From contig JABAKD010000009.1 of assembly GCA_012845835.1 (NCBI GenBank), positions 20,486,318 through 20,550,317 on the forward strand: 64,000 nucleotides of DNA, in the 5' to 3' direction. The DNA is from Undaria pinnatifida. Lineage: Eukaryota; Sar; Phaeophyceae; Laminariales; Alariaceae. The position numbers were made by a program, and so were the translations under genes. The notes under the pieces were generated by a model, which made no database searches, was not told the origin of the DNA, and was given only the letters and a program-made list of their open reading frames with translations. Below, in pieces: positions 1 through 10,000 of the stretch (position 1 is its first letter; each line of letters starts with the position of its first letter).

Positions 1-1
1 G

Positions 2-1138
2 CTGAAGGACATCATCATGCGGTTCAAGAAAAGCAGCTTGAAGTGGAAATCTTGGGATGCGACCTGGGGATAATGTTTACGCTCGGGACAGCGTCCATCC
101 AAGTTCCCTCGCAGTTGAAGCCCAGCATAGACCAAAATGCATGTAGATCGAGTCCTTTCCGGGTGTGCTTGTGGGATGACGCTGGGGCCAGAGTGGGGAC
201 GGTTTCGGGGGCATTCCTGGCTAGAAGACGGGGTGTACTCGATGCTCCGCCGTCGATGGCTCAACGTCATGCTGGCCTAAAGCAATCGACGGCTCAACCT
301 GCTGTAAAAGAGCAATCCGAGGCTGGCGACTCCGCTGCTGCAGTATTTCGACGGGAGGGTGCTGCTGATGACATTGCTGACCGCGCAAGTCTTCTGGGAG
401 ATATGAAGGCATCCGAGGAACCAGCCGCCAAGGTACGAATTCGTGCATGGCTGAAACTTCGAGGGGCGGATATCGGACAACACACGTTGGAACATACGAG
501 TATAGAACTGTAGCTGTACCATCTAATGGGCCGTGTCGAAGCGCTACAGACACTGCTGTATAATAGACCTCGTACAGGGATTGCTTGTCCTTCTTCATTC
601 TACCATACATCCGGGTTTACTTTACGGCGTCACCGGGCTGCTTCCACACCATCTCCTCTCTGCTTAGCAACACTCATTTCAAGAACCATTCTCTGCCTGT
701 GCCCCTAGCCCTCATTTTGTTCAACTTAATACCTGGTACACACGTCTTCTGTATTCACGCGACAGCACGACGATCGAGAGGTATTATTCGAGAATGAAGC
801 CATCGAGCTGTTGGATATGGCCTCCAAGATCCTCGCCTCCGCCAACTACAACTCCTTGGCACATCGACGGGACCGAGATCCCGCCGGTCCAAAGGAAATA
901 GCTTCGTGTGATTCAGTTTTCGAAGATGGTGAAGCGATGCGATCTCCACTTCTTCAGGGCCAAGAGAAACAGGTGCATAAAAGTGCACATAATCCGTGTA
1001 TCCACTGCACATGTATCAAAGTATAACTACAGTACGATTCCCCAAAAAGGAGGTCTGAGTAAGGCTGTATCCCGATCCAAGGAGTTCAAAATCGCCTGGC
1101 TCGACGAGGGAATTGCACTCATAACCTCGAGTAAATAA
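2..1138 (+). CDS. 3' end of an unrecognised multi-exon gene (partial, enters from the left edge)
   Basis: I do not recognise the product. Exons that look coding are about 283-432 (Ala/Glu-rich, ending before a GTACGA donor) and 766-972 (69 codons after a CGCGACAG acceptor, ending CAG before GTGCAT). A short last exon follows at about 1082-1138, reaching a TAA stop. All are phase 0, so they join in frame. The middle exon has a helical stretch, ENEAIELLDMASKILASANY, followed by a charged HRRDRD segment. Positions 2-42 may hold another exon, but its phase (2) does not fit the next one, so an exon there is missing or wrong. The acceptor of the last exon is weak and the true 3' end may differ. The gene precedes the DZIP1-like gene on the same strand. 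Confidence 0.45.
766..972 (+). CDS. internal exon of the unrecognised left-edge gene
   Basis: A 207-nt open segment of exactly 69 codons lies between a good acceptor (TTCACGCGACAG) and a CAG/GTGCAT donor. The composition is protein-like: an amphipathic helix rich in E, L, A and K, then a basic/acidic tail ending QGQEKQ. No family was recognised. It is the best supported exon of this gene. Confidence 0.55.
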
Positions 1139-2574
1139 GGCGGTTTCCCCCCATTAAGGCGGTCATGTTGGTCTCCATAGTGTATAGCACACCACCGCCT
1201 CGCTGGGACACCCGTACTGTAACCTAGATGCTGTTGTTTGTTCCGAAAAGCGCGAGTGGGTGCAGTTCTAAAGAGGTTAAACATGCCGTCTACCGGTACA
1301 GTACCGGTATATGTGTCTGTACACTGCCTTGGACGATCCAACGACTGCACTAGTGTGCCAGGTATGGTATCACTTCCTAACTACCTGGTACTACACTTTA
1401 CTATACCATATGTGATTTCACTGCCGTTCCCTTCGCATCAGAAAGATCCCCGCAAGAAACTCGGCTTGAAACTCCCGGAGTAATACGTGAGAAAATCGGG
1501 AGCTGTTATACTATAGTTACTGTAGAACACACGCTTTCTCAAGTAACAACCTGGCCTGGTCCACAATCATCCCCGCTTCTTATTAGAAAGCTCATACTGT
1601 ACTCTCATGCCCCAAAACCACTACAGAGGGTCGGTGTGAATGGAACCAGAAAACGATCGAAGTTTCGCACGCAGATTGCGAAAATGAGTTCTGGCGAAAC
1701 CCTCGATCTCATAGCTGGCATGTTTTTTGTTGTTTTTTTCTCTAACACGTCCGGAAGGCCAGTGTGTTGCCCCCGATGTCATGCTTGCAAAGGTTGAAGT
1801 TTTTCTTCTGGAAAAAACACAGATACAATATCAATAAAGTTTTTCCCCCAAAACCTTGGGAGTAGTTCTAAGAGGTTAAGGTTAAGTAGAACACTCCGAC
1901 GCTTTTTTCCCGAACGAAAAGAACATGTGCCCGGAAAAAGAAACAAAATGATGCCGACGGGTAGGGACGCAAAGCACTCATTACATCACGAGCAGCTTTT
2001 CAGTCTAAAGCCTACACGGGAAGTAGGTAGGAGTTTGGTCTGGCACCGAAGTACGCAATCTGAAGGCAGTTGGCATGCTGGGTTGAGAGATACCGCCCTC
2101 AAGACACGCGCGCGGGGGGAACGACTGTCATCGCTCTCGGACGCCACCTGTAGATGATCACATGTGGTGGGGTACGTTTTCTCAAGTTTACAGACAATTA
2201 TATTTTTAAGCAGATTCTTTCAGCACTGTACACAATATGTGTGCAGAATAAGGTTGCTGCTCGAAGCGTCCCTTTTTGTCAGCGTAGAGCCGCTATTCCC
2301 ACCCCTCAGCCTGACTTCGTGTTTTGACCCACTGCTGCTCCGTCCTGCGTGCCGAAACATGCTTCCAAAATATTTAAGCTAACATGCCATCGTGGGTGTG
2401 ATTTTTTTACCGATTTGACTTATCGATACCCAGCTGTCAAATTTAAGAGCTAACACAAACCAGCACGTCGGTCACGCGCATTCTATTTTTTGAAAAATTG
2501 TGAATACAGGCGACTGGACTGGCCAAACCTTTCACGTCCAATATTGGTTCAAAAGATCATGCCTACGTTGACTC

Positions 2575-2910
2575 CAGAGTGCCAGGACTGTCACCTAATC
2601 GTAAGGACATGCCTCTTAGGGATAACGAGCAAGAAACCCGAGCACCACGGTTTCCTACGGCGGGTTTCAGGCGAGTGCCAGGACTGGCAACCTGTTGTGG
2701 GATTAGGATGTACCTATAGCGTTAATTATGGCTAGTGCGGATACCCCGCGCGGGGGTTGATGTGTGCCTGCAATTGTAATCATGGTTAACTTTTCACTAG
2801 CCCGTGCTGAGATTGAGACGCTCCTGTAGATTAAATCATTCAACCATGGTTACTGCAGCCCCTTGCTGGGATCGGGATGTATCCCGTAGTTTTAATTGTG
2901 GCTAGTGCTT
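2575..2910. repeat. degenerate tandem duplication
   Basis: A GAGTGCCAGGACTG motif occurs near 2577 and again near 2670. A longer unit (GGGAT-GGATGTA-TTAAT-GTGGCTAGTGC) occurs near 2700-2737 and 2869-2908. This looks like old local duplication with no coding role visible. Confidence 0.5.
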
Positions 2911-3070
2911 CGATTTTGGAATAATCATCGGCAAGCCAAAGCGCATCCATTTTGGCTAAAAAAAGCAAACGGTTCCAGTTGCGTGTGGCTGTCTCCTACC
3001 TGTTCTAGAAAAGAGACTATCGTGGGGTAACAATCGATGCTTGTTTTTCTTACGCTCCCCTTACACAGCG

Positions 3071-3240
3071 TGACCTTCAACCCTTTTGACCCTTTCAATC
3101 CTTTTGATCCTTTCAATCAGTTTGATCCTTTCAACCCTTTTGATCCTTTCAACTATTTTGATCCTTTCAACCCTTTTGATCCTTTCAACCATTTTGACCC
3201 TTTCAACCCTTTTGACCCTTTCAACCCTCTTAACCCTTTT
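3071..3240. repeat. 18-bp minisatellite (GATCCTTTCAACCCTTTT type)
   Basis: About nine and a half units of an 18-bp repeat built from two 9-bp halves, differing by C/T changes. On the plus strand one frame reads NPFDPF repeated, inside a 73-codon open frame (3037-3258). On the minus strand a frame reads KGLKGS repeated. Several frames are open at once because the unit lacks stop codons, so the open frames are not evidence of a gene. Confidence 0.9.
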
Positions 3241-3279
3241 TCACACATGCTGCGGTAGAGATGGTTTATACCCCTTACA

Positions 3280-3400
3280 ATAACCCATAAGCTGCTTTTG
3301 AGTAAACTGAAAGTGTAACCCGACGAGGTATCAATCTCATATAACCCATAGAATGATTTTGAGTAAACTGAAAGTGCAACCCGATGAGGTATCAATCTCA
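3280..3400. repeat. tandem duplication, about 61-bp unit x2
   Basis: Two copies of a unit beginning ATAACCCATA, containing TTTTGAGTAAACTGAAAGTG and ending GAGGTATCAATCTCAT. A related TTTTGAGTAAACC..GGTGCAAACCCG sequence appears at about 63365, so the unit probably comes from a dispersed element. Confidence 0.85.
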
Positions 3401-3463
3401 TGGTCTAGCTATACTAAAAAAAAGAGGTTTGCAAAACAAAAACGACATTCGGACGATTTTGGG

Positions 3464-3528
3464 TCAAGATAGGCTAAGATAGGCTAAGATAGGTTAAGAT
3501 AGGTCAAGATAGGTTAAGATAGGTTAAG
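3464..3528. repeat. 11-bp tandem repeat (AAGATAGGTTA)
   Basis: Six to seven head-to-tail copies of AAGATAGG(C/T)(T/C)A end just before GGAGGCCCGTC. A simple minisatellite. Confidence 0.9.
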
Positions 3529-3862
3529 GAGGCCCGTCATTCAGAAAAAAGGCCTAAAAGTCGTACATCTATCGTAGTACGCGTTTTTCGGGACTTCAGA
3601 GGAAACTGTACCGAGAAAATGTGATATTTTTTCAATGCCAGCCTTACCCAGCAACCCGGGCTGTTGGGGATGGGGATGTGTGTTCGAATTGAAACCGAAA
3701 TAAATGTACGACACGCGATCGTAATGAGTCGTGATGACTCTTACGCTGCTGCCCACTCTTTCTGGAAGGTTGATAATACATCAGTCGCCGCTTTTTAGGT
3801 CGATACTCTATCATCAAGTTCCAAAAGTGTTCATGGTTACGTGCGGTACATGTGTCGGGCAG

Positions 3863-4079
3863 ATTTGAGCCCACGACGGGGAGCGTGGCTTGGCATCGGA
3901 TTGCAGCAGTAAACGCTTCGAAGGTGGAGAGAGACGGAGACCTCCAAAGTCTGAAGCAATTCATTGCAGATATCGCTGTGGGGCAGGTGGACGAAGATGA
4001 CATCGATGCCAACCCCGGGCTGATCAAAGCCTTTCGGTTGGCGCAGCTGCAAGTGCAGTACGTACTGCATTGCCAACAG
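3863..4079 (+). CDS. exon encoding the Dzip-like N-terminal domain
   Basis: The exon runs 217 nt from acceptor TGTCGGGCAG to donor CAG/GTGAGG, with one split base then 72 codons. Recognisable family features in order are an F-E-P start, W-H-R-I at the usual WRRI position, a D-LQSLKQFIADIA helix, an acidic DEDD linker, then NPGLIKAFRLAQLQVQYVLH followed by CQQ. The last block matches the family signature (DP-L-K--RLAQL--EYLLHCQ) closely. The two cysteines that animal proteins have before the DP motif are absent; an acidic linker stands there instead. Confidence 0.85.
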
Positions 4080-7000
4080 GTGAGGTTGGCACGATGTACA
4101 GTTGTGGGTTGGTTGAGACTGATCTACCATTTCGATCACCTCATCTGATGCCCGTGTGAAATAGCCGCAACAGAAGCACTGTAAACTCGTTCGGTTGACC
4201 CTCGGGGTACTTATTTTACTGCCCAGGGGAGTGGCCGACTTTTATGCTTCAGGAGGAAAGTACAGTAACGCGCGGTCGATGCTTTGCGCCTTGAGACATA
4301 CCTGGTATACCACAACCGATGGAATGGCCGTCAGAGCTGACTGTTAACTGATTGGTTATGGTGGGAAACACGGGAAGAACCGGACCCGAGACTGCGATTT
4401 TGGCGTCGTCTCTTGACAGAGGAGAGGCTAGCGGCTCGGCCTTGTGTTAGATACACATAGTACACCACAGTTACTGCACCGACCGTCCGCGCTGACCGTT
4501 GCACACATCAGCTCAGCGAGATTTTCAGCGGTCCGACACATCCCGGTTCCGTCGTTTAAGCGACTCCCCGATCCTGACTCGGGCGCGTGATTTTCAACAC
4601 TCCGTTGCAAAATCGGGCTTGTGTGACATTACTGCACACATCGGACAGATAATATTATCCTATTTCAGGGTATATGTTTTTCAGGGCAGGAGTGTCCCTG
4701 GTCTACGTGATATGCATGGTCTAGATATTTTCGCCGGATGCGAAATTCCGTGTGGTCTGCATGACCTAGCACATTTTTCCTGGGCTGGGTTTACATTACA
4801 CATAACCTTGCACAACACATCATAACGATAGACATGAGATCTAGATGATACAGATCCGATGTGTGCCCTATTGTATACTATTATATACCTAACCCTAACA
4901 CAAACCCTAACCCTATGTATACTACAATACTACCATACCGTTGGTCTTGTCCAAGATATTGTTCAACTCTACGTTCCTCCTCGCAATGATCACTCGACAC
5001 AAAAGGGACAAAAGGGAGAATATGTTTCTCGGGTGCACAATAGTAATACGCAAACCCGAGAATGTGTCGTGGCTGCTGAAATCATGCGCTCAAATCTAGG
5101 TCGGGCAGCTGATATCACGGAACCACCGCATTATCTCGATCTACTGAATATCATGCTGAACTGCTGGGTATAGCAGTCAGCGCTGACTTACTGCGTGTAA
5201 AATTCTAAGCGCGCTGCTCCAGCTCCGAGTGCACAAATAATTATTGATGCGCGCGCCGTACTGACACGAGGCTCATAACCTCTTGAGAATACCTGACGAT
5301 TTCTCCGCGCTAAGACGCACATGGTTACTGGATTAAGCAGACACGCAGTCTAAAATTTGAAGAGTAACAGTTGATAACGATTGAACGGGGCCGCTTCAAG
5401 GCATGAAAGCTCAGGACGATGGGCTAACTGTGAGAAAGCGTAATAAGCAATCAGGACGATGCACTGCGATAAAATCAGACGTGGGCGAGAAGAGTGAATG
5501 CGAGGGTGTGAAACGGTCCAGTTTCCCTCGTTTGACCTCTTGCAGCTTTGCCTCTCTATGTGACGGCTTGTAGGTTTAATTATGGGGGTCTATAAGGTGC
5601 CCAAGCCTTTTGTTCTAGCTATCTCTAACCACTAGCGAACCAGAACCAACCTACGCCAAGTTACACTCTATCTACGATGTGTGTACTTCACCAAGAGCTA
5701 CTGCTGTATCGTGGCCTAGAGATGCCCCATGCTACGGAGCGTTGATTTAGTAAGCTATGCACTACCTCTACATGCACTACCTACATTATTCACCCATGCA
5801 AGTTGTGACGCTGAACATCGACCAACTATGTCGGTCGAACTCATAGCTGATATATTGGTTCTTGTGTTTTGTTATCCAGCTGTTGGTGTACTTTACTCCA
5901 ACGCACACAAACTTGTCAATGCGGTTCGACGGGAGAGAACATTATCGCCACCCAAGCATTCCGCAAGCGCTTATATTTATCCATCAGCGCATGATTTGGT
6001 CGTTCGTACTGCCGAAAACAAACTCAGCAATGACCAGCATACCGTCACTCAGGCCGGTTACAAAATAGCGCAAGCCATCCGTGACCGCACCTCTCCTCCA
6101 CTCAGCCGCGCACCACTCCTACGTATACGCGTGGAAACGACATTCATGGTAACAAACCTCTGCACACTACTGCTGTGTAACGTCGAAAAGGAATACTGCA
6201 TTCCAAAAAATACCAGGTAGCACAGAGGTGGTAAGTGTGGCCCCTGAAAAAGGTCAGAGCGCAGTTTACAGAATCCCTCGGCTCATCAATGCTTTACCCC
6301 CCTCTACAATTGCCGCCACGATTTGAAGTCCAAACTACTTGGAATTGGTGTAGGATCCTTCTTTGCAGTATTAACACGAAGTAGCAATACACCGCGACTT
6401 TCCGTTTTCTGTCATGGCACAGATCCTGCAGCGGCATTGCGACGGTCTGCAAAGCACAACAACCAATATGCAACTGGAAGTCGAAGGTAACTCCCAGAGC
6501 ACTACAGCGATGAAAAGTCGTGTGCGTCTTCTGCGAAAGGAAAGCCGGAAGCAGGTGAACGAGGCTGAAACGTTTTCACAAATCGGACAAGTCATGATCT
6601 AGATCATCTACAGATATATACTGTATGTTGAGGTTATTAGTGGGGTATTCGTCCGTTTGACCACTTGCAAAAGGTTAACCAATAGCTTACCCAAATTAAG
6701 CCTTATAACACCTCCCCCCCCTGAAACGGCGGGATAGCAGGTCGGCCAGATATACTGACGGACCTGTCAATATCCAAGCGGTTTCATTTCCTGGGGATAC
6801 CGAGGAGAGTATTTTTCAAGTTCGACATGAGGAAAGTCTGAAAAAGTTTATTATTGTGAATGGTGGGATTTGAATCCACGACCCAAAAAACCCATGGTCT
6901 GTCGACGACGCCATTTGTTAGAGTTGTTAGTGGGGTATTAGTCCGTTTGATCAGTTGCAAAAGGTTAACCAATAGCTTACCCGAACTAAGCCTTATACGG

Positions 7001-10000
7001 ATGTATCTGTCGCAAGGACATGATGTGTAACCCAGGACTCTTGTGCTAGGTCACGCAAATCGTAAGGCTCCCAACCGACAACATGATGCTAGACCATGCA
7101 TATCCTATACCAGGTAGAGCAAGGATCTTTCAGCTCTGAATGACTCAGACCATGAGGTTATACCTGATATATCCCGTGTATGAAACGTCTGGGCTCGAAA
7201 GTGACCAAATGGCGGAGACGCCTTCTTCCAATATACCACCCTGCAAAGTTTAAGTAGGTATCAAGCGAACCACACGCCAGTAGTAAGGCACTACAGGATG
7301 CTAGTCCATTTGACTAAAGTTAACCAATTACCTACCCAGCCTAAGCCCTTGCAACACGAGTACTCGTACTTATTTTCGCCGCCGGAACAATCATTTCTAT
7401 ACCCCAACACTCCTCAAATTTGCCGCCCCGAGTGGGGGTCGATTGCACCTCTGCACGCTGGGCACACTCTACGCGAATTGGTAGTTTGTACCCACAAAAC
7501 GTGTACGAGTGTCGTTCTGAAGGGATGAACGGATGAATGGATACGGATACATACATGTCCGCAGGGGTGGGGGAAATCATCCTCATGTGCTGTTGTGTCC
7601 GTTTCCATCAACTCTGTGTTGTGTTTCTTGTCGGAGCAAACCCCATTACATTCTCGTACAGGTGGAAATAGAATGGTTATGTCCTTTTGGCCGTTGAAAT
7701 CGTGGAAATGTACCAACCCCTTTTCGATGACATTTGCAGCATGTGGGTTCCTAACTAAAAGGACCAAATGAAGGCATGCACTTCATGGCCCTCAGGGGTC
7801 AGGCCGGGTCGACATGCTCACGCATTTGCATACAACTATAGTAGTTTATAGCTTGCGCTGCCAGAGTAGTAACGGGGACCACCGGTAGGGACAGCTCGTG
7901 CTATCGCTATAGTGGGAACCACAGGATACGCCAGCTAGCGCTGGATTGCGTATGCAATTGAATTAAATCTACACACGACGTGTATGAAAATACGTGGAAG
8001 TGTGGTGAGCTTGAGCTTTATTTTCCCCCATCCGCCGGAGGATAAAAATAAAACAAACAAACAAACAAAAAAACAAACAAACAAACAAACAAACAAACAA
8101 AAATCCGTCCAACTGTCAAACATGCATTAGTACATTTTCGATAATGTGCAGCATGACCTTCAACTTGGACCTCTTCTATTAATAAAAGAAGGACACCTAT
8201 GCTCATAGCCTGACCCCCTTTAGAGAGAGTACCAATGGTGCTGGGTGTGCATTGAGCTGTGTTCGTATACCTTCGCTCATTTCAGGATAAAATTATCAGC
8301 GGATACTCGAATATGCTGAGGAAACACAACCCTGGTTTAGCCTCGAAGGTCAGGCTGGACGAGAGGGGAAGGTTGAGGACTTTTAGGGTGGACGAAGCAG
8401 CACGAGAGTGGAGGGGGGGGGGGCAAAGAAGGAGGCGAAACCGCGAGCAATGTGACATTGACGGTCTTCAGGTTCTCAGAGTGGAAAGCAGGGTAAAGGC
8501 GAGTATATTTGTCCATGTGATACATTTAGCACGATAAGCTAACGTTGTCGCGAGCAATCGCAGGAAAAAATTGACCGGGACGTTCCAACGTGGTTTTCGA
8601 GTTTAGGCAGCACGCACCAAGCATGCTGGCTACGAGTAGCGCGGAAAACTGGGTGAGATGAAATACATGAAGTCATGTTTTTTTTTCAACTGAAACCAAC
8701 TCGTGTTGACCAAATCACTGCCCTCTACCCAGGCCATTGTTTATGGTACCCCGATCCAGGTCACAGATGTTCCTGACATTCGTTTCGTCGCCTAAAGATC
8801 AAGATGCCGACGTAACATTTCCAAACAGTGTATATGGTAATAACGAGCCTGGATGCGGAAGCTAACAGCAATGTTCAATATATTCGTTGGCATTTTTCAG
8901 AAGGGTGGTGGTTGTACGATTTCGAAAAGCCGAATCACACACAAACGCGCCGCAGCGCCACAACACGCCACAGACCATGGCGATCAAGGTGCGCGAGGGT
9001 CAAGCGGCAGCTTCTCCGCAAATGGCCCAGGGGGCTGCCGCATCTTCGCGAATGGCTGCTGGTCTGTGCGTGTGTGCGCGCGGGGGCAAATTTGCGGCCT
9101 GACCTCGAGACAACATCTGGAGAAGAAATACGTTGTCTCGATCTCAGCCTGGGATCTGGACGAAACACCCTTTTTCGGTGGATTTTCCGATCTTGGAAAT
9201 TGTCAGAACCAACATTCGTCCCCACATGCAGTGTACGCAGATCTTACGTTAGGCGAATCTTGTATAGATCAAGATCGATGGCCTACATCGGGGTACCATG
9301 AACAGTGGTCTCACCGCGGACCTTATTTGTTTTTCAAAACTTAAAACAAGTGTTGACGTCAACTTCAAAACTCGAATTACTGACTTGAATTTCTCGAAAC
9401 TTGAACAATAAAATATGTTGCAGGGAAGCAACGCCAGCAGGTCTCCTACCGGGTCCAGTTCCTCCGTTAACGACAACCGGTGGGCGAAAGAAGACCGTTC
9501 CAGGTTTTCTACGATCAGCGAAAGCCATCGACAACAACGTCCCACCACAAGTGCACCTGGGCCTCACGTCGATGGTCGTCGAGAACGCATCCGCACCAAC
9601 GATCCCAACACTAAAAAGATTCACCAGGATGAAAAAGGAAGCACGGACGACAGTGTCGATTGTGGTCAAGAGACGTTTGTATTCGAAAGGGGGGGGGGTG
9701 TTGACCACGGCGACGCTGGTAGTGGTGGTCGCGGTGACAGTCTCGAGCCTGACCGCAACTCCGGGCGTGACGCCGTGAGATTATCGGAGGAATCTACCGC
9801 ACCTGGCACTCAAGACGAGGGACGTCAAATTATCGGTAAGGGAGGAGATCGAAGCCACCTACCGCACGCGGCGATACCGCAAACAATTGAGGACAATCGA
9901 AAAATCGACCCCCCCCGGAAGAATCTGAGCCACGTTTCACCACCAAAAGTAGACGTGCATGATGCTGGCCGAGGGGGCGCCCACGGTGTGATAAGAAACG

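Larger units (their letters stand above)
1139..3862. other. region between the left-edge gene and the DZIP1-like exon, no confident exon
   Basis: The missing 5' exon(s) of the DZIP1-like gene should lie here or just upstream, because the first recognised exon starts in phase 2. I could not choose among several short open frames. From 2.5 to 3.5 kb the region is mostly tandem repeats, described separately. Two TACCTGGTA near-palindromes lie in or near it (730, 1382). Confidence 0.5.
4080..6422. other. long intron (or intergenic gap) of the DZIP1-like gene
   Basis: No convincing exon was seen. It holds a diverged dispersed repeat (about 4660-4870, similar to 25780-26110) and a short telomere-like tract near 4888. 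A 163-codon open frame at 5729-6220 lacks splice borders and resemblance to any family, and I treat it as chance. Confidence 0.5.
6591..8285. other. intron with three related repeat copies, a tRNA-like fragment and a SINE-B copy
   Basis: No exon was recognised. A repeat (TTGTTAGTGGGGTATTCGTC...AAGGTTAACCAATAGCTTACCC) occurs at 6632-6706 and 6928-6997, with a diverged piece at 7299-7350. Between the first two lies a tRNA-like segment. The SINE-B copy is listed separately. Confidence 0.6.

Noticed and set aside
43-513. 156-codon plus-strand frame from an ATG at 43, as a complete gene
   Set aside because: The second half looks coding but ends at a splice donor; the first half has no coding character. 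Treated as an exon of the left-edge gene only.
5729-6220. 163-codon plus-strand open frame
   Set aside because: No recognisable motif, poor composition, no splice borders; taken as a chance frame in an intron.
7414-7767. Minus-strand frame with scattered Cys and His resembling a zinc finger
   Set aside because: The spacing fits neither RING nor C2H2, and the frame is on the wrong strand for the DZIP1-like gene.
8828-9344. 157- and 163-codon frames on the plus strand
   Set aside because: All three frames are open here, and no border or family signature selects one. An 88-nt segment (8974-9061) would fit the missing DZIP1-like exon phase, but the choice of frame is not supported.
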